From Pinus tabuliformis (Eukaryota; Streptophyta; Pinopsida; Pinales; Pinaceae), in the NCBI GenBank assembly GCA_031772625.1, contig CM062817.1, forward strand, positions 948,536,327-948,600,326: a stretch of DNA of 64,000 nucleotides. Direction: 5' to 3'. Shown here one piece after another: positions 1-11,395 of the stretch. The position numbers were made by a program, and so were the translations under genes. Below the pieces are notes generated by a model. The model was not told the origin of the DNA, did not search any database, and worked only from the letters and a program-made list of their open reading frames with translations. How positions within the stretch are numbered: the first letter of the stretch is position 1; each line of letters starts with the position of its first letter.

Positions 1-839
1 AGAGCGTTGGTATCTCTGCTGATTGCGATTTGCGATTGGTTTTTGGACCCAATAAAATATGTACTATGATTAATAAAGTCATCGAGTCTTTGGTTATTGC
101 AGGGAATTTGATGTTGGTCTGTTTGCTGATTGAGAACTCTAATTAGATAAATGCCAATAGCAAAGACCATCATTTCAACATGCAATTAAGGGAGTTTTTC
201 CATATTTGAAATGGTTGTTTCGATGTCGTATTTAGGATCGAGAACCTCTGTTTTGAATCAAGCCTGCCTCATTAACTTGGTCTATAGTTGGAAACTTCCC
301 AGGTATTGAGGGATTTGCCGCCATGCTTATATAAAAGATCATTTGTGTCACAAGAAGGCGGAGAGGACTCGCTATATAGTTTAGAAGCATCACACGCAGC
401 AGACCTTGACCTAGTAGCAAGACGGGACCTCACCTTGAACAACAGGTAGGTTCTGAGATGTTGTAGAAGGCCCAATTATCCAAATTGGTCGTTTGGATAG
501 GCCTTTTTGCGCAATTTTTTGAAAGGAGTTCAATGGTACTGTCTGTTTCTGAAATTGGGATCTCCATTCTTTGTTCATCTTCCAGCTTGGAGGTATAAGG
601 ATTGTAAAGAATGTTTCTTGTACTTTTATCTCTTTTTATGCCACTTAATGAATGAAGGCCTCCCCACTGTTGAGTAGGGCCCAGAGACATAGTCCAAATT
701 GGATGAACTCCGTAATCAAATATTTGTGTCATGGTTTCTTTCTTATCATGTTATTTCCACATTGCTTTATGTTATTTTAAGTTCCATGGTTAATAAGCTT
801 CGTTTCATGTAATTTTGATGCACATATAAGTAAAAGATC
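1..839. other. Unresolved sequence where copia pol would be expected
   Basis: No protease, integrase or RT motif is visible on the minus strand, although this is where a copia element should continue after gag. Two minus-strand open stretches (430-732 and 232-420) have no recognisable motif. It may be a foreign insertion, a non-autonomous internal region or a decayed segment. I assign no gene. Confidence 0.4.
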
Positions 840-1736
840 TTGGATCACCTACCCACATGTAGTCTTCCTGACTACAGCTCAATATCGCCCATCTCCCTCT
901 TGGAGATTCGTGGGAACTCATGGCATACTCTTCCTCATCTATCTTCATGGTTGCAACCTTTGGATCATGCTTCTCGTCCTTATCCTTTTTCTAAAAAGGA
1001 CACTGATATGCAAAGTGACCCATCTCGCCACATCTGAAACATTTAACCTTCGAAATTTCCTTCTTTCACTTTGGCTTCTATTGTCCCTTCAATGCTAGAC
1101 CTACATTTTCCTCCTCCTTATTCATCTTTGTGCCACTCCCACTACTGCCACTGAGGTTGACCTTCACTAGGTCCCTCCTTAACTCTTCTTGTTGAAGAGT
1201 TGCACACATCTCCTCCCATGAAGGTAGTTTTTCTCTGCCCAATATGCTTTGGATGAAAACTTGTGATTCATTCGAGACTCTAGTCAGGGTTATCCTCACC
1301 ATCGTGGTTAGCTAAGGAGTGGACCCCACTGCAACAAGCTGGTCTCTAGTGTCCTAAAGTCACTGAAGATATAGGTTCACCACTTCTCCTTTCTATATCA
1401 AAGTCTGCTACAACTTCTGCTCCAAATACATTGTCACTGCTCAAAAGAGCCTTCATATAGAGAACATAAGGCCTCCCACATCTCTTGGGCTATATCCTTT
1501 CCCTGCAAGTGTGAGACCACATGATCTCGAACTCCATCGAGAATGAGCCTCTTTGCCTTCCCCTGCTCAGCCTTTTACTTCTTCTTTTTATCGTTTTCAG
1601 CAGGAACAACTACAACACTATTGACGTAGGCCTCGAGATCATATTCCTCCAGAACGAATAAGATTATGGTCTTCCATATGACATATTTAGAAGCATCTTC
1701 CAACCCATCCTGATCTCTGAGCCCATGTGATGCCAT
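840..1736 (-). pseudogene. gag: Copia-type gag (nucleocapsid precursor), decayed
   Basis: Starting at the ATG at 1736-1734 the minus strand encodes a copia gag N-terminus beginning MASHGLRDQDGLEDASKYV, followed by the usual 'DHVVSHL..KDIAQEMWEALCSLYE' type helix region. After interruptions (an in-frame stop in a lysine run near 1575 and a frameshift around 1440) it resumes at 1302-1078 with 'SWEEMCATLQQEE'. A CCHC zinc knuckle CFRCGEMGHFAYQC (CX2CX4HX4C) lies at 1000-1041. Gag coats and packages element RNA. The ATG is favoured because it lies about 390 nt downstream of the primer binding site and starts the conserved region. The reading frame is broken, so no functional product is expected. 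Confidence 0.75.
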
Positions 1737-2124
1737 CTCAGCCAATTATCGAACTAACTCCTCTAGTCACTGCTTAGCACTACTCAGCTACTCACCAAGT
1801 GAGAAATTTGAACTTTCTAGCGGAAATTTCTCTGAGGAGAAAATTCCCCTTCTACGTGTCTTCGTTCTTTTCCAGTGGATTTCTGCTCAGGTAGAAATGA
1901 TGCCCTTCAAACACTGCACTGAGGCTCTGCATCAGTTCCTCTGCCTCTGCAAACTCATGAACTCAAAATCGTACCTCTCTCTTGTCTCACTCAGAGAGAG
2001 ATTTTCTCGGATCTGCTTCTCGGTAAGGACTGTGAAATCCCTTCAAGAGGATTTGAATTGATGCCAAGTGCAGCTTTCGGCCTCACTACTCATTACTAGA
2101 TCTTCTCTTCCTATTTCAAAATCA

Positions 2125-2138
2125 ATCATCTGATACCA
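2125..2138 (-). promoter_or_regulatory. Primer binding site, initiator-tRNA-Met type
   Basis: The minus strand reads TGGTATCAGATGAT directly against the LTR end at 2139. TGGTATCAGA matches the 3' end complement of plant initiator tRNA-Met, the standard primer of copia elements. It fixes both the orientation and the inner LTR boundary. Confidence 0.8.
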
Positions 2139-3261
2139 TGTGAGAATTCCTAGCCTCTGAAGGAACCCCTACTGCAGCAAATCGGAATCTACTTCACCAA
2201 CTTGATTTTTAATATACATTAACCAAGTTATTCTTCTGAATACTAAAGAAAATTACTTCTGCAACCTACACTAATTAAATATTTGATCTCATGAAACAGA
2301 AAATAGAGCAAAGAACTAGATACATTGGACACACTTATTTTTGGACACATTAGTCCCCAGAAAAAACCCAATGCAGGAAAATCGGTGCAATAACTCTGAG
2401 GGTTTAGTATTATGTAGGAGGAATATCTGAATACGAATATAGAATTCTCATCTAACAATATTTTACAGAGAAAATACTAGCAAAAGATCTGTGTTGGTTC
2501 TGTGTGAGCCCTGCATCACCTTCTCTTCCCTTTGTGTCATCTCTCTTGGTTGTTCTGGTAGTTCACGGCAATTTCTAGAAGTTTCGATAGTTCGGACAAT
2601 TCTGGATTCTACGTGACAGGAATCTTTTTTGCATCAGCTCTCCCCGCTACTATGATGCCTCTGCAATCACTCTCCTAGTTCTTTCGACAATTATCAGTAG
2701 TTTTGGTTGTTCCGGCAGTTTTGGATTCTACATGACAGACAATTTTTTTGCGTGAGCTCTCCCGGCTACTACGTTGCGTCTCTAAGATCTCTCCACCTCT
2801 TTGTGAGCATTCTTTGGAAAGTCCTTCTTTGGGATTCTTTCTTCCCCTCAGCTGCAAGATCTCCCAAATTGGTTTTCCTCTTGAGAACTTCTCACCCATG
2901 AAAATCGATTTCCTCAATCTCTCTGTGTGTATTTCCAAATGAACCCCAAGCCTCCATTTTATACTTTTCATGTTGAGTTTTCAACGACCGAGATTAAGTC
3001 TCTAATCAACTGCTAAGATTAAAACATGACTTTATCCACATTCTATATCATTCTCACCCATATTTTGATTAATACCCATTAATATTTTAATTTCCCTAAG
3101 TTTAGACATAGGAAGTCCATTAAAAATATTAATTATTTTAATAAAATACAATTTGGGTGGAATTTCACCAAATGGTTTATGGGTTCTTTAGAAATCATGT
3201 GCCTTGGTCTCTCCACCAATTTTCAAGGCTAGAGAACTTCCAATGCTACAAAAAACTAACA
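2139..3261 (-). repeat. 5' LTR of the copia element
   Basis: About 1,123 bp. On the minus strand it begins TGTTAG at 3261 and ends CTCACA at 2139, giving TG...CA ends. The inner end touches the primer binding site; the outer end is exactly where similarity between the flanking gypsy LTR and its 5' partner (near 10877) starts. A TATA box sits inside. The partner LTR lies outside the window, so the ends rest on motif logic and on the neighbouring break. Confidence 0.7.
2957..2963 (-). promoter_or_regulatory. TATA box of the copia LTR
   Basis: TATAAAA on the minus strand, in the middle of the LTR, followed about 30 nt later by a likely transcription start in a C/T-rich stretch. The position suits a U3/R boundary. 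This is a motif call only. Confidence 0.5.
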
Positions 3262-3845
3262 CACACTAGTTTAATATTAATTCCTATAATTAAATTGAAA
3301 AAATATATAAAAACTATACTTATCTATCAGGAGACTCTGTTAAAGAAAGTCTTTCTCTAGAAAGGTCTCTCCACCCAATCATGAGACGGGATGTTACATC
3401 CAGTCTCCCCCCAAGCTTTCTCCAACCAGAAAGTATAGGAATTAATCCTTCAGCATAGATTGTTCTGCACCTCAAGACCAGCTAGGTCCAGTTCATAACT
3501 TAACCCTTCCCAGGATCTGCAAAGGTTTCACTGGTTTAGAAGCCATCTCTAGAATACCCTTGGTCTGGCAACGTTTTGCCTCCTTTTTTCCCTCTCCCTT
3601 TTTCCATTTTCCTCAGAGGAAAAAGAGGGATCCTTAATAAGTGTCCAAACTGTTTGGTGGTTCTTTTCTTTCAAAGATATAAAATATTCTTGAATTCAAT
3701 TATCCTCATTAAGAAATTGTATATATTTTCTTATCACAATTTTTCCAAGTCTCTTAAGGGATGAGTCATGAAATTTAACACAGTAAAAAAAGAAACATCA
3801 AAGGTAACAATAGTAAATTTCGTAAATGTTCGTAGGGGTGTTACA
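3262..3845 (-). repeat. 3' LTR remnant of the gypsy chromovirus
   Basis: Starts TGTAACACCCC on the minus strand at 3845 and aligns with the outer part of the 5' LTR (10877-11395), including the shared block around 3380-3560 / 10990-11180. Similarity stops abruptly at 3262, where the copia LTR begins. Confidence 0.85.
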
Positions 3846-4071
3846 TCCTCCCTCCCTTGTGCAAAATACCATTCTCGGTGTTTTCTTGAGTGTGCTGGAA
3901 TAAGTCACGATAAGCCCTTCGCATAAACTCCTCATCTTCCCAGGTAGCTTCCCCTAAGCTAAAATCCTCCCATTGCACTATAACCTGGGTGATGACTGGC
4001 CTCTATAGCATTTTTTCTCTTTGCTCAAGAATGCACAGAGGCTCTACCAAAAATTTTTCATCTGGTTTGAC
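3841..4071 (-). pseudogene. Chromodomain, second exon of chromovirus integrase
   Basis: The minus strand encodes VKPDEKFLVEPLCILEQRE, a premature stop, then QVIVQWEDFSLGEATWE and a helix ending 'RRAYRDLF'. This is the classic chromodomain pattern (V.P....EPL.IL..R, VQW....EATWE, Y..LF). In chromoviruses this domain follows integrase and is thought to direct insertion to particular chromatin. The preceding exon ends ...DWHNVQ at 4178, and joining it to 4071 restores the continuous family pattern. One in-frame TAG makes it a pseudogene. Confidence 0.8.
3846..3858 (-). promoter_or_regulatory. Polypurine tract of the chromovirus
   Basis: AAGGGAGGGAGGA on the minus strand, directly before the 3' LTR start TGTAACACC. 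Such tracts prime plus-strand DNA synthesis. The polyprotein stop codon (TAA, 3843-3841) overlaps the first bases of the LTR. Confidence 0.75.
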
Positions 4072-4177
4072 CTGTACATACCGAAAGCCTACCATTAGCT
4101 CGTGTTAATTGTATAGGTACTTATAACAACAAAACAAATAAAACAAAAAAATTCAACTATTGTTTTTTTATTATTAC
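4072..4177 (-). other. Probable 106-bp spliceosomal intron inside the chromodomain
   Basis: Begins GTAATAATA and ends TATGTACAG on the minus strand, with an AT/T-rich interior typical of plant introns. It lies exactly between codons (phase 0): ...HNVQ before and VKPDE... after. Removing it rebuilds the conserved family junction. A random insertion is the alternative, but GT-AG ends and exact frame conservation argue for an intron. Confidence 0.65.
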
Positions 4178-7100
4178 CTGCACATTATGCCAATCAATTA
4201 CAGACCTAGGATACATGTACTTTTCAGTAAGGAAACATGAAATACATTATGAATCCAAATATGACTAGGTAAAGCCAGTTTATATGCTAATGGCTTGATT
4301 CTTTCAAGAATGTGGAAAGGCCCACAATAGCGGGGGGCCAACTTGGCGCACCCTCCCCAATGCAATGTACTTTTTCTAGTTTTAACACGCAAGTACACAT
4401 GATCTCCAACCTAGAACTCTCTGTAGGTTATTTTCTTATCTACATACATTTTATGCCTATCCTGAGCAACTTTTAGATTTTGACGAACTTTCTTTACTAC
4501 CTACTCCATATCGGCTAGCATTTCAGGTCCTAACACTAGTTTATCTTCAGGGTTGTTCTAGTTAATGGGAATTTTGCATTTCCTTCCATAAAGTACTTCA
4601 AATGGGCTCATCCCCAATGATTCATGATAGATGTTATTATATGCGAACTCAACCAAGTGGAGGTACTCCTCCCATTTGGTTGGTTGTTGCATCACAAACA
4701 TCCGTAGCATATCCTCCAGTATTTTATTCACTCGCTCTGTCTGCCCATCAGTCTGAGGGTGGTAGGCAGTGTTGAATTGAACCTGAGTACCTAGTCCAGT
4801 AAAGAGAGCTTTCCAAAAGGCTGATGTAAATTTTACGTCTCTATCAGAGATCACCACTTTGGGTATGCCATGCAACCTGAATATTTCCCTCATAAATATG
4901 TCAACAATTTCAATAGCTTTATAGGTGGATTTAACTGGTATAAAATAAGCAGTTTTGCTTAATTTTTCCACTACCACCATAATAGAATCGTTCTTCTTCT
5001 TAGATCTAGGCAAACCTGTAACAAAATCCAAAGTGATGGTATCCCATTTCCACTCAGGGATGGGTAGCGGGTGGAGCAATCCAGCAGGGTGTTGGTGTTC
5101 CACTTTGACTTGTTGGCATTCCAGACACTTAGCTAAATATTCAGTGATATATTTTCTCATGCCTAGCCAAAAGTAATCTCTCTTTAATGTAGAAAACAAT
5201 TTTTGATATCCCGGGTGGGTAGCGTACAGACTCCGATGGAATTCATCTAACATAAATTGTTTTAAGGAGGTTTGATTGGGCACATATATTCGCCCCTTAA
5301 AAGTTAGTATATCTTCACAGTTTAAGCCATAATTGGATTCTTCCTTATGGTTTCATGCATTATTAGCTTGTTACCTTAAGAATTCATACTCGGGATCTTT
5401 ATGGGATGCTTCCTTAATTATTTCAGGGAATTTTGAATTCACTTTACTATAATGCATTTCGTAAACACAATGCAATTTTCTGCTAAGAGAATCAACAACT
5501 CGATTCTCTTTTCCCTTGATATGTTTGATGTCGAAATCAAACTCACTTAGGAAAGTTGTCCATCTTTCTTGTCATGCATTTAGGCTGGGCTGATTAAAGA
5601 AACTTGTTAAGTTTCTGTGATCGGTCATCAACATAAATTTCTTTCCTAGTAAATAATGGTGCCAGATCTTTGAGGCATGGACTACCACAATCAACTCTAA
5701 GTCATACCCAAAGTATCGTTTCTCATGATATTTCAATTTGTAGGACTCATGCGGTATAACTCTACCTTCTTGCATCAATACCCCCCCATCGCCTTCCTTC
5801 CAAGCATCCGTATAAAAAACTACAAATTCCTTCTCTAGGTCTACCACTTTTAAGACTGGTGTTGTAGTCAACAAATGTTTTAAATGATCTAAGCTTTTCT
5901 GACATTCCGGAGTCCACTTAAACATTTTTCCTTTCTTTTGCAAAGAAGTTATAGGGTAGGCAATTTTTGAAAACCCTTCTATAAATCGACGATAGTACCC
6001 AGCTAATCCCATGAAGGACCGGATATCCGCAATGTTTTTAGGGACAGACCATTCCATGATGGTTTTAATTTTCTCAGGGTCTACTGCTATGCCTTTTGAA
6101 GATATTATGTGCCCCAAATACTGAATCTGGTCTTTATAAAAATCACACTTGCTATATTTAGCATATAGTTGATTATCTCGTAATATTTGTAGCATGATTT
6201 TTAAGTGTTGCTTGTGCTCTTCTAAATTCTTAGAATAAATTAAGATATCATCAATAAAAATCAACACAAATTTGTCTAAATAAGGTTGAAATATACCATT
6301 CATCAAACTCATGAATGTTGCAGGGGCATTGGTGAGCCCAAAGGGTAGCACCATGAACTCATAATGGCCATAGCGGGTTTGAAAGGTTGTCTTGCAAATA
6401 TCTTCATCCTTAATCTGTATTTGGTGGTATCCCGATCGCAAATAGAATTTTGAAAATACATTGGCTCCCCTTACTTGATCAAACAGGTCATCTATCCTTG
6501 GTAAAGGATATTTGTTTTTAATGGTCAGCTTGTTCAACTATTTATAGTCTATACATAACCGTAGAGTGCCATCTTTTTTTCTTACAAATAATACAGGGGC
6601 TCCCCAGGGTGACACACTTGGGCGAATGTAACCCTTGTCAAGGAGTTCTTGGAGTTGTAGTTTAAGTTTTTTCAATTCGGGTATACTCATACAGTAAGGA
6701 GTTCTTGATACAGGGGTTGCTCTGGGGAGTAATTCTATTGTAAAGTCAATATCCCACTTTGGTGGAAACCCCGGTATCTCCTTTGGAAAAACATCAATAA
6801 ACTCTTGAATAACTGGAAAATTCTCCAAGGAGGTTGTCTTATCCTTAGAATTTGTATAATCCATGTGCACAATGTAAATCTGCCATCCCTTGCAAATGCA
6901 CTTTCCTAGCTGGTTAGCTGTAATAGATTGAAGTTTCATAGCTTTCTTAATGCCTTGAATTTCCTGCCTAGAACCTTCTTCAGTGAGGAAACTAACAGTT
7001 TTATCTTTACAATTTACCAAGGACCAGTGCTTCTCTAACCAATCCATCCCAATCAGCATGTCATAGGATCCTAAGGGTAGCAGGTTTAAGTCAATATGAA

Positions 7101-7480
7101 TTTGTTGTCCCGAAATTTCAACAATACAATTTTCAGTTTTGGCAGTTACCCTTCTTTTGGCACCAGTAGCCAATTGTACCAACCAAGGGTTTCAAAATTT
7201 AATCATGGGTAAATGACATAACTCTACAAGTTTTGGGCTGACATAGCTCAAACTTGCACTTGGGTCAATCAAAATAGAGACATATTGCTTAGCAACTTTA
7301 CCTTCACATTCTATCATCGTTGGCTGATACTCAATTCGATTATCATCCAAGGCTGCATTGATTATGGGCATACTTCTTGCCACGTCACCAATGGTAGAAG
7401 CTTCTTGTAGGTTGACGACTTGTTCTCCTCGTTCATGGTGGGGATAGTTCTTGTAATAGTGAGGCTCTTCGCAACCCCAA
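4178..7480 (-). pseudogene. pol: Chromovirus pol: zinc knuckle, protease, RT, RNase H, integrase
   Basis: The minus-strand reading frame runs from about 7480 to 4213 in one register with several in-frame stops. In order: zinc knuckle CWGCEEPHYYKNY (the last Cys is replaced by Tyr); aspartic protease with a damaged active site (LIDPSAS where LIDSGAS is usual) and [12 protein letters not shown] with [25 protein letters not shown] and the FIDD catalytic box; RNase H around FVVFYTDAW and LMTDHRNL; integrase with the H-H-CLEC zinc finger, LDFVTGLP, VISDRDVKF and DGQTERVN (D,D,E), then the C-terminal GPF motif. Stops include TAG at the RT Gln codon (6538-6540) and others near 5575, 5390 and 4560. 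A 1-nt loss near 4213 shifts the last residues before the intron. Confidence 0.9.
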
Positions 7481-8566
7481 CATTGGAAAGGGGGTTTCTT
7501 CTATTGGTTGACTTCTAATTTGCTTGCTAATTTTGTCTTTCTAGTCTCATTATATACCCCATTTTTCGGCAATTTCCTTCGTGGAAATTCATTGGGATGT
7601 CTTCAGTACATGCTTTTCCCAACCATAGTTTTCACATTTTTTCTATTCATAAAATTCTTTGCTCCCTTTTTGGTCGATCCACTCTTACTCTTGTTCCTTC
7701 TCTGTTTCATTACACAACTTCATCCATGGTTTTTGGATTATCAAACTCGAGCTTCTCTTTCATAAAGGCAGGTAAACTGCTGACAAAGAGTTGTAATTCC
7801 TCCTTCTCTTCTTGTAGGTATGAAACATATCGCAATAATGAAGTAAATTTAGTCATGAACCCGTCCATAGTCAACATAACCACTCCCATGTCATGAAACT
7901 CTTTTTCCTTTTCATCATAAAATTGTTCAATCAGATACTTGTCTTTGAAATGTTTTTGAAAATCATCCCAGGTGACTTCTTGTTCTTCAATTTTTCGAAC
8001 AGTCTTGGTTTCCTCCCACCAGAGGGTGGCCTTGCCTTGCAACTAATATATTGCTAATCGTGCTTTTAAGTTGTTATCATATTCATAGATCTAAAAATAT
8101 TTGTTCATGTTGATCAACCAGGCCTCTACTGCTTCCTCAGATTCTCCATCAAATAGTGGAGGTTTGATTTTCTTGAATTTCCTTGGAGTTCCAATTTCTA
8201 TCTCTTTATTCCTCTATCCATAGAAACATTATCAAACTTCCCCTCCTCTTTGTTTCAACCTCCTGGCGATTCCTCCTGATCATCCCTCTGATGAAAACCT
8301 CTAGTCCTATTTCCATTATCAACATTTGGGTTGGGATCCCATTGGTTTTGTCGATCTGACAAGATCTTCAAAATTATTTCTTGCTCTTGCCTCATTCTCT
8401 CATTGTCAACTCTTAGGTTGGTCATCTCATTATGTAACTATTGAACTGTTTATAGTAAGGTTGCATTAGCTTCCCACGGCTCCTCTCCCAACGACACCCA
8501 CATTTCAGTGTTAGTTCCCATATAAGACACTTCAGGTCCTGCTAGCGGTCTTGGTCCTCTTTGCAT
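7481..8566 (-). pseudogene. gag: Chromovirus gag, decayed
   Basis: The core (8042-7710) is a retrotransposon gag domain: QGKATLWWEE, 'WDDFQKHFKDKYL', and a long helical stretch to 'KEKLEFDNPKTMDEV'. Just upstream, 'NMNKYF.IYEYDNNLKARLAIY' continues the domain through in-frame stops. The likely start ATG is at 8566 (MQRGPRPLAGPEVSYMG), about 80 nt downstream of the PBS. The start, the core and the zinc-knuckle segment lie in different frames, so at least two frameshifts have occurred. Gag would form the virus-like particle shell. The gag fragment at 23967-24594 is clearly related. Confidence 0.75.
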
Positions 8567-8644
8567 TGTTCTTTCACTCTCTCTCTCTATACATTCACAT
8601 ATTTAGTTTTTTAGTTGCCCTGTTCAGCCATAGTGTTGAACCTA

Positions 8645-8657
8645 GGCTCTGATACCA
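8645..8657 (-). promoter_or_regulatory. Primer binding site, initiator-tRNA-Met type
   Basis: TGGTATCAGAGCC on the minus strand, two bases from the inner LTR end. Matches the standard plant initiator-tRNA-Met complement. Confidence 0.8.
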
Positions 8658-8659
8658 CT

Positions 8660-11395
8660 TATCACACTCAAATCTACTCCTGAAATAACTCATGATTTTT
8701 TTTTTTACACATGCTAGGTAACGAAAACATATGAACAAACCAATTTTTTGATTATATAAATATAAACATGATTTATGAGTTAAGAAATAATAAGGCCAAT
8801 ATTTTATACATAAGTGTAGTATTAACTTCAAGAGGAACATGAATTTTCACACATCTATGTAACTATTGCAATTGTATTTTATTGTCATGTTAGCTACGGA
8901 TTGTAACATGACAACTCAGTATATTAACCATATATTGATATCAACTTAATGGAACTGCTCCACCTTCTTGGATGCCTTCACCTAGGTGACACCTGGAGTC
9001 AGGTTCGATGTTCCATCCCTCCGTAAATATTGCAATGGTATTTTATTGTAATGTTAGTTTTGGATTGTACCATGGCAACTTAGTCTATTAACCATATATT
9101 AATACCAACCTAATGGCATTGCTCCACCTTCCTAGATGCCTTCACTGAGGAGACACCTAGAGTCAGATATGACATTCCCTCCCTACGAAGTTATGCAATG
9201 GCTGAGATGACATTGTAGTCTTGTTTGTGTAACCAATTCCACCCAGGGTTCAAGTTTGTTTCAGTATTTGGATTCCTGGTGGCTAGGGTTTCAGAGCTCT
9301 ACAACCGAACCCTACCCAACAATGTGCTATTTAGATAATTTCTTACTGCTGGAACTCATGTATCCCTCATCTTTGCTACGGCTACATACAGTTAACCTCT
9401 GTCATCATGGATATCCTTTCAACCTCGTTGTGTCATCAGGTCTACTATTCTTTTGCGGGAGCCGAATCTTAGTGCAAGAGTTCAGTCGAAATTTCCTATT
9501 GGTATGTTACCAGAATCTCAGCTACAGGCCTTTCTTTGGAATTTTTCTCTCTTAATAATCTATTAAATGATTTGAAAGCTAAATCTATGGGGCATTTCTC
9601 TGTGCAGTCTCAGAGCTGGGGTGTAATGGTTTAAAGATATCATCTTAGGTAGAACTCTACCCTTAAGCTGCTAATTACATAATTTTGGAGTAAAAACCCT
9701 CTGTTGACAAATTAATTTTGTTGTAACATGTTAGGATTCTTAATTTTTCTGTTGAGTATCAATTTTAGAAGAGGTAACTGCGACCATGTCTCACCGAACC
9801 ATTTTTCTCTTTTTCCGGGTTCTATTATGACTTCAGATGCTATTATTTGGGTTTTACTTGGTACAAACCCTAAGGTTCTTTTGTGCTTCGGCTTATCTGG
9901 CCAATGCATTATTTGTTTTGTTATGATAACTGGGACTCGTCCCTCTAGCAGTGGTTTTCCCTAGCGGAAATTACATTCACGTCCCGTTAATGTTATTGAT
10001 AGATTTTCTTGACAATGCTCTTAGCACTTCGCGTAGACCAAGCGTAATGGTCTAGTCATGCTCCTCACGGGGTTTTCTTTCATATAGACATTCAACATTT
10101 ATATTTTCTTTGGATATTAAGAAATTAGCCTATTTCCAACCTTGAATTAGATTTTTGTTGTGGTTAAAGAATGAATTTATTGCCTGATCAAAGGCAGAAG
10201 AAAACAAAGGAATTTTATATTAGGTTCTTATACAATCTTTTCCTTCATTTCTGTTCTGATTGGAAATGTTTATAAATGCATGTTTTTTATGACCACTATT
10301 CCCCTTCAACCCAGAATGATTCGTGTGTTTTATTAAAGGTTGTTTTAGTAACTGTTAAGAAAATATATTTGTATCTCCTTTCCGATCATGATTTTCTCTT
10401 CATTTTTCCAGGTTACCTGTTTTATTCTCTCAGCTACCACACACAGGTATCCCTATCAGGTCTCTAAGTTATCACTTTACAGTAATTAAATTAATTAAAT
10501 TGGTTTCCTATCTTTATCGATAGAGGCCTTCCCTTTACAGGGTCAAACCCTTTTTCTAGGTTAATTTCTCTAACACTAAAGTCATATTTACTCAGTTCTT
10601 CTTTACTGTATTCTGACTCACAAGCCTTCAGTTTCTAGTAGGTTTTCATACAGTTCAAACAACATTTAGTCGAATGCAACTTTTCCTGTGTGAAGCTATC
10701 TTTCGTTCCTATAATCTTTATCTTAATACAACACAGTTCTGTGAAATTTCTTTTCCAAAACTTTGACATAGATTTACCATTCATCACAATATCAACAATG
10801 AGAACTTAGAACAATCTATTCTTTCATAAGCTTTTTCCACAGGCAAACAATCAATAACAATTTAATTCTTTAAGCACACTAGTTTAATATCAATTCCTAG
10901 AATTAAATTGAAAAGATACATAAAAACTATACTTATCTGTTAGGAGGCTCTGTTAAAGAAAATTGTTCTCTAGGAAGGTCTCTCCACCCAACCGTGAGAC
11001 TGGCTATTACGTCCAGTCTCCCCCCGAGCTTCCTCCAACCAGACAGTATAGGAATTAAGCCTTCAACTTAGATAGTTCTGCACCTCAAGACCACCCAGGT
11101 CCAGTCCAGAACTTAACCCTTCCCGGGATCTCCAAAGGTTCCACTGGTTTAGAAGCCAACTCAAGAATACCCTTGGTCTTGCAACATTTTGTCTCCTTTG
11201 GGATCTTTCATAATTGTCCAAACAGTCTTGTGGTTCTTTTCTTTAAAAGAAAGAAAATCTTCTTTAATTCAATTATCCTCATTAAGAAATTGTATATATT
11301 TTTTTATCACAATTTTTCCAACACACCATAAAAAAAAGAAAGAAACATCAAAAGTAACAACAATAACTTTAATAAATGTCCCTAGGGGTGTTACA
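8660..11395 (-). repeat. 5' LTR of the chromovirus (about 2.7 kb)
   Basis: The outer end TGTAACACCCC (11395) matches the 3' LTR remnant. The inner end reads GTGTGATA just before the PBS, apparently a mutated GTGTGACA. It is long for the group and contains a 164-bp tandem duplication; additional insertions inside it cannot be excluded because its partner is missing. No coding sequence is supported inside it; open stretches at 9256-9555 and 9712-9964 have no domain features. Confidence 0.65.
8865..9200 (-). repeat. 164-bp tandem duplication within the LTR
   Basis: Two diverged copies (8865-9028 and 9029-9192) share the words TATTTTATTGT, ATTAACCATATATT and GCTCCACCTTC in the same order. A third copy starts at 9193 (TTATGCAATGG) but diverges after about ten bases. 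Confidence 0.8.

Larger units (their letters stand above)
1..3261 (-). mobile_element. Ty1/copia element, left part outside the window
   Basis: On the minus strand the order is LTR (2139-3261), primer binding site (2125-2138), leader, then gag (to about 840), which is the 5' half of a copia element read right to left. Protease, integrase and RT are not recognisable between 1 and 839, so they are either beyond the window or replaced by other sequence. The outer LTR edge at 3261 abuts LTR sequence of the neighbouring gypsy element, so this copia landed inside that LTR. The other copia end and its target duplication cannot be checked here. Confidence 0.75.
3262..11395 (-). mobile_element. Ty3/gypsy chromovirus (Tekay/Del-like), disrupted
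   Basis: Minus-strand order: 5' LTR (11395-8660), iMet-type PBS (8657-8645), gag, protease, RT, RNase H, integrase, chromodomain, purine tract, 3' LTR remnant (3845-3262). Gene order RT-RH-IN and a C-terminal chromodomain define the chromovirus branch. The 3' LTR is cut at 3262 by the copia element; its remainder should lie left of the window. Several stops and frameshifts make this copy non-autonomous. The LTR portions that can be compared (3262-3845 against 10877-11395) are clearly homologous but have many substitutions and indels, so it is an old insertion. Confidence 0.85.

Noticed and set aside
9712..9964. Two overlapping open frames in the chromovirus LTR, one with hydrophobic runs
   Set aside because: They overlap on opposite strands inside an LTR, with no motif or start context.
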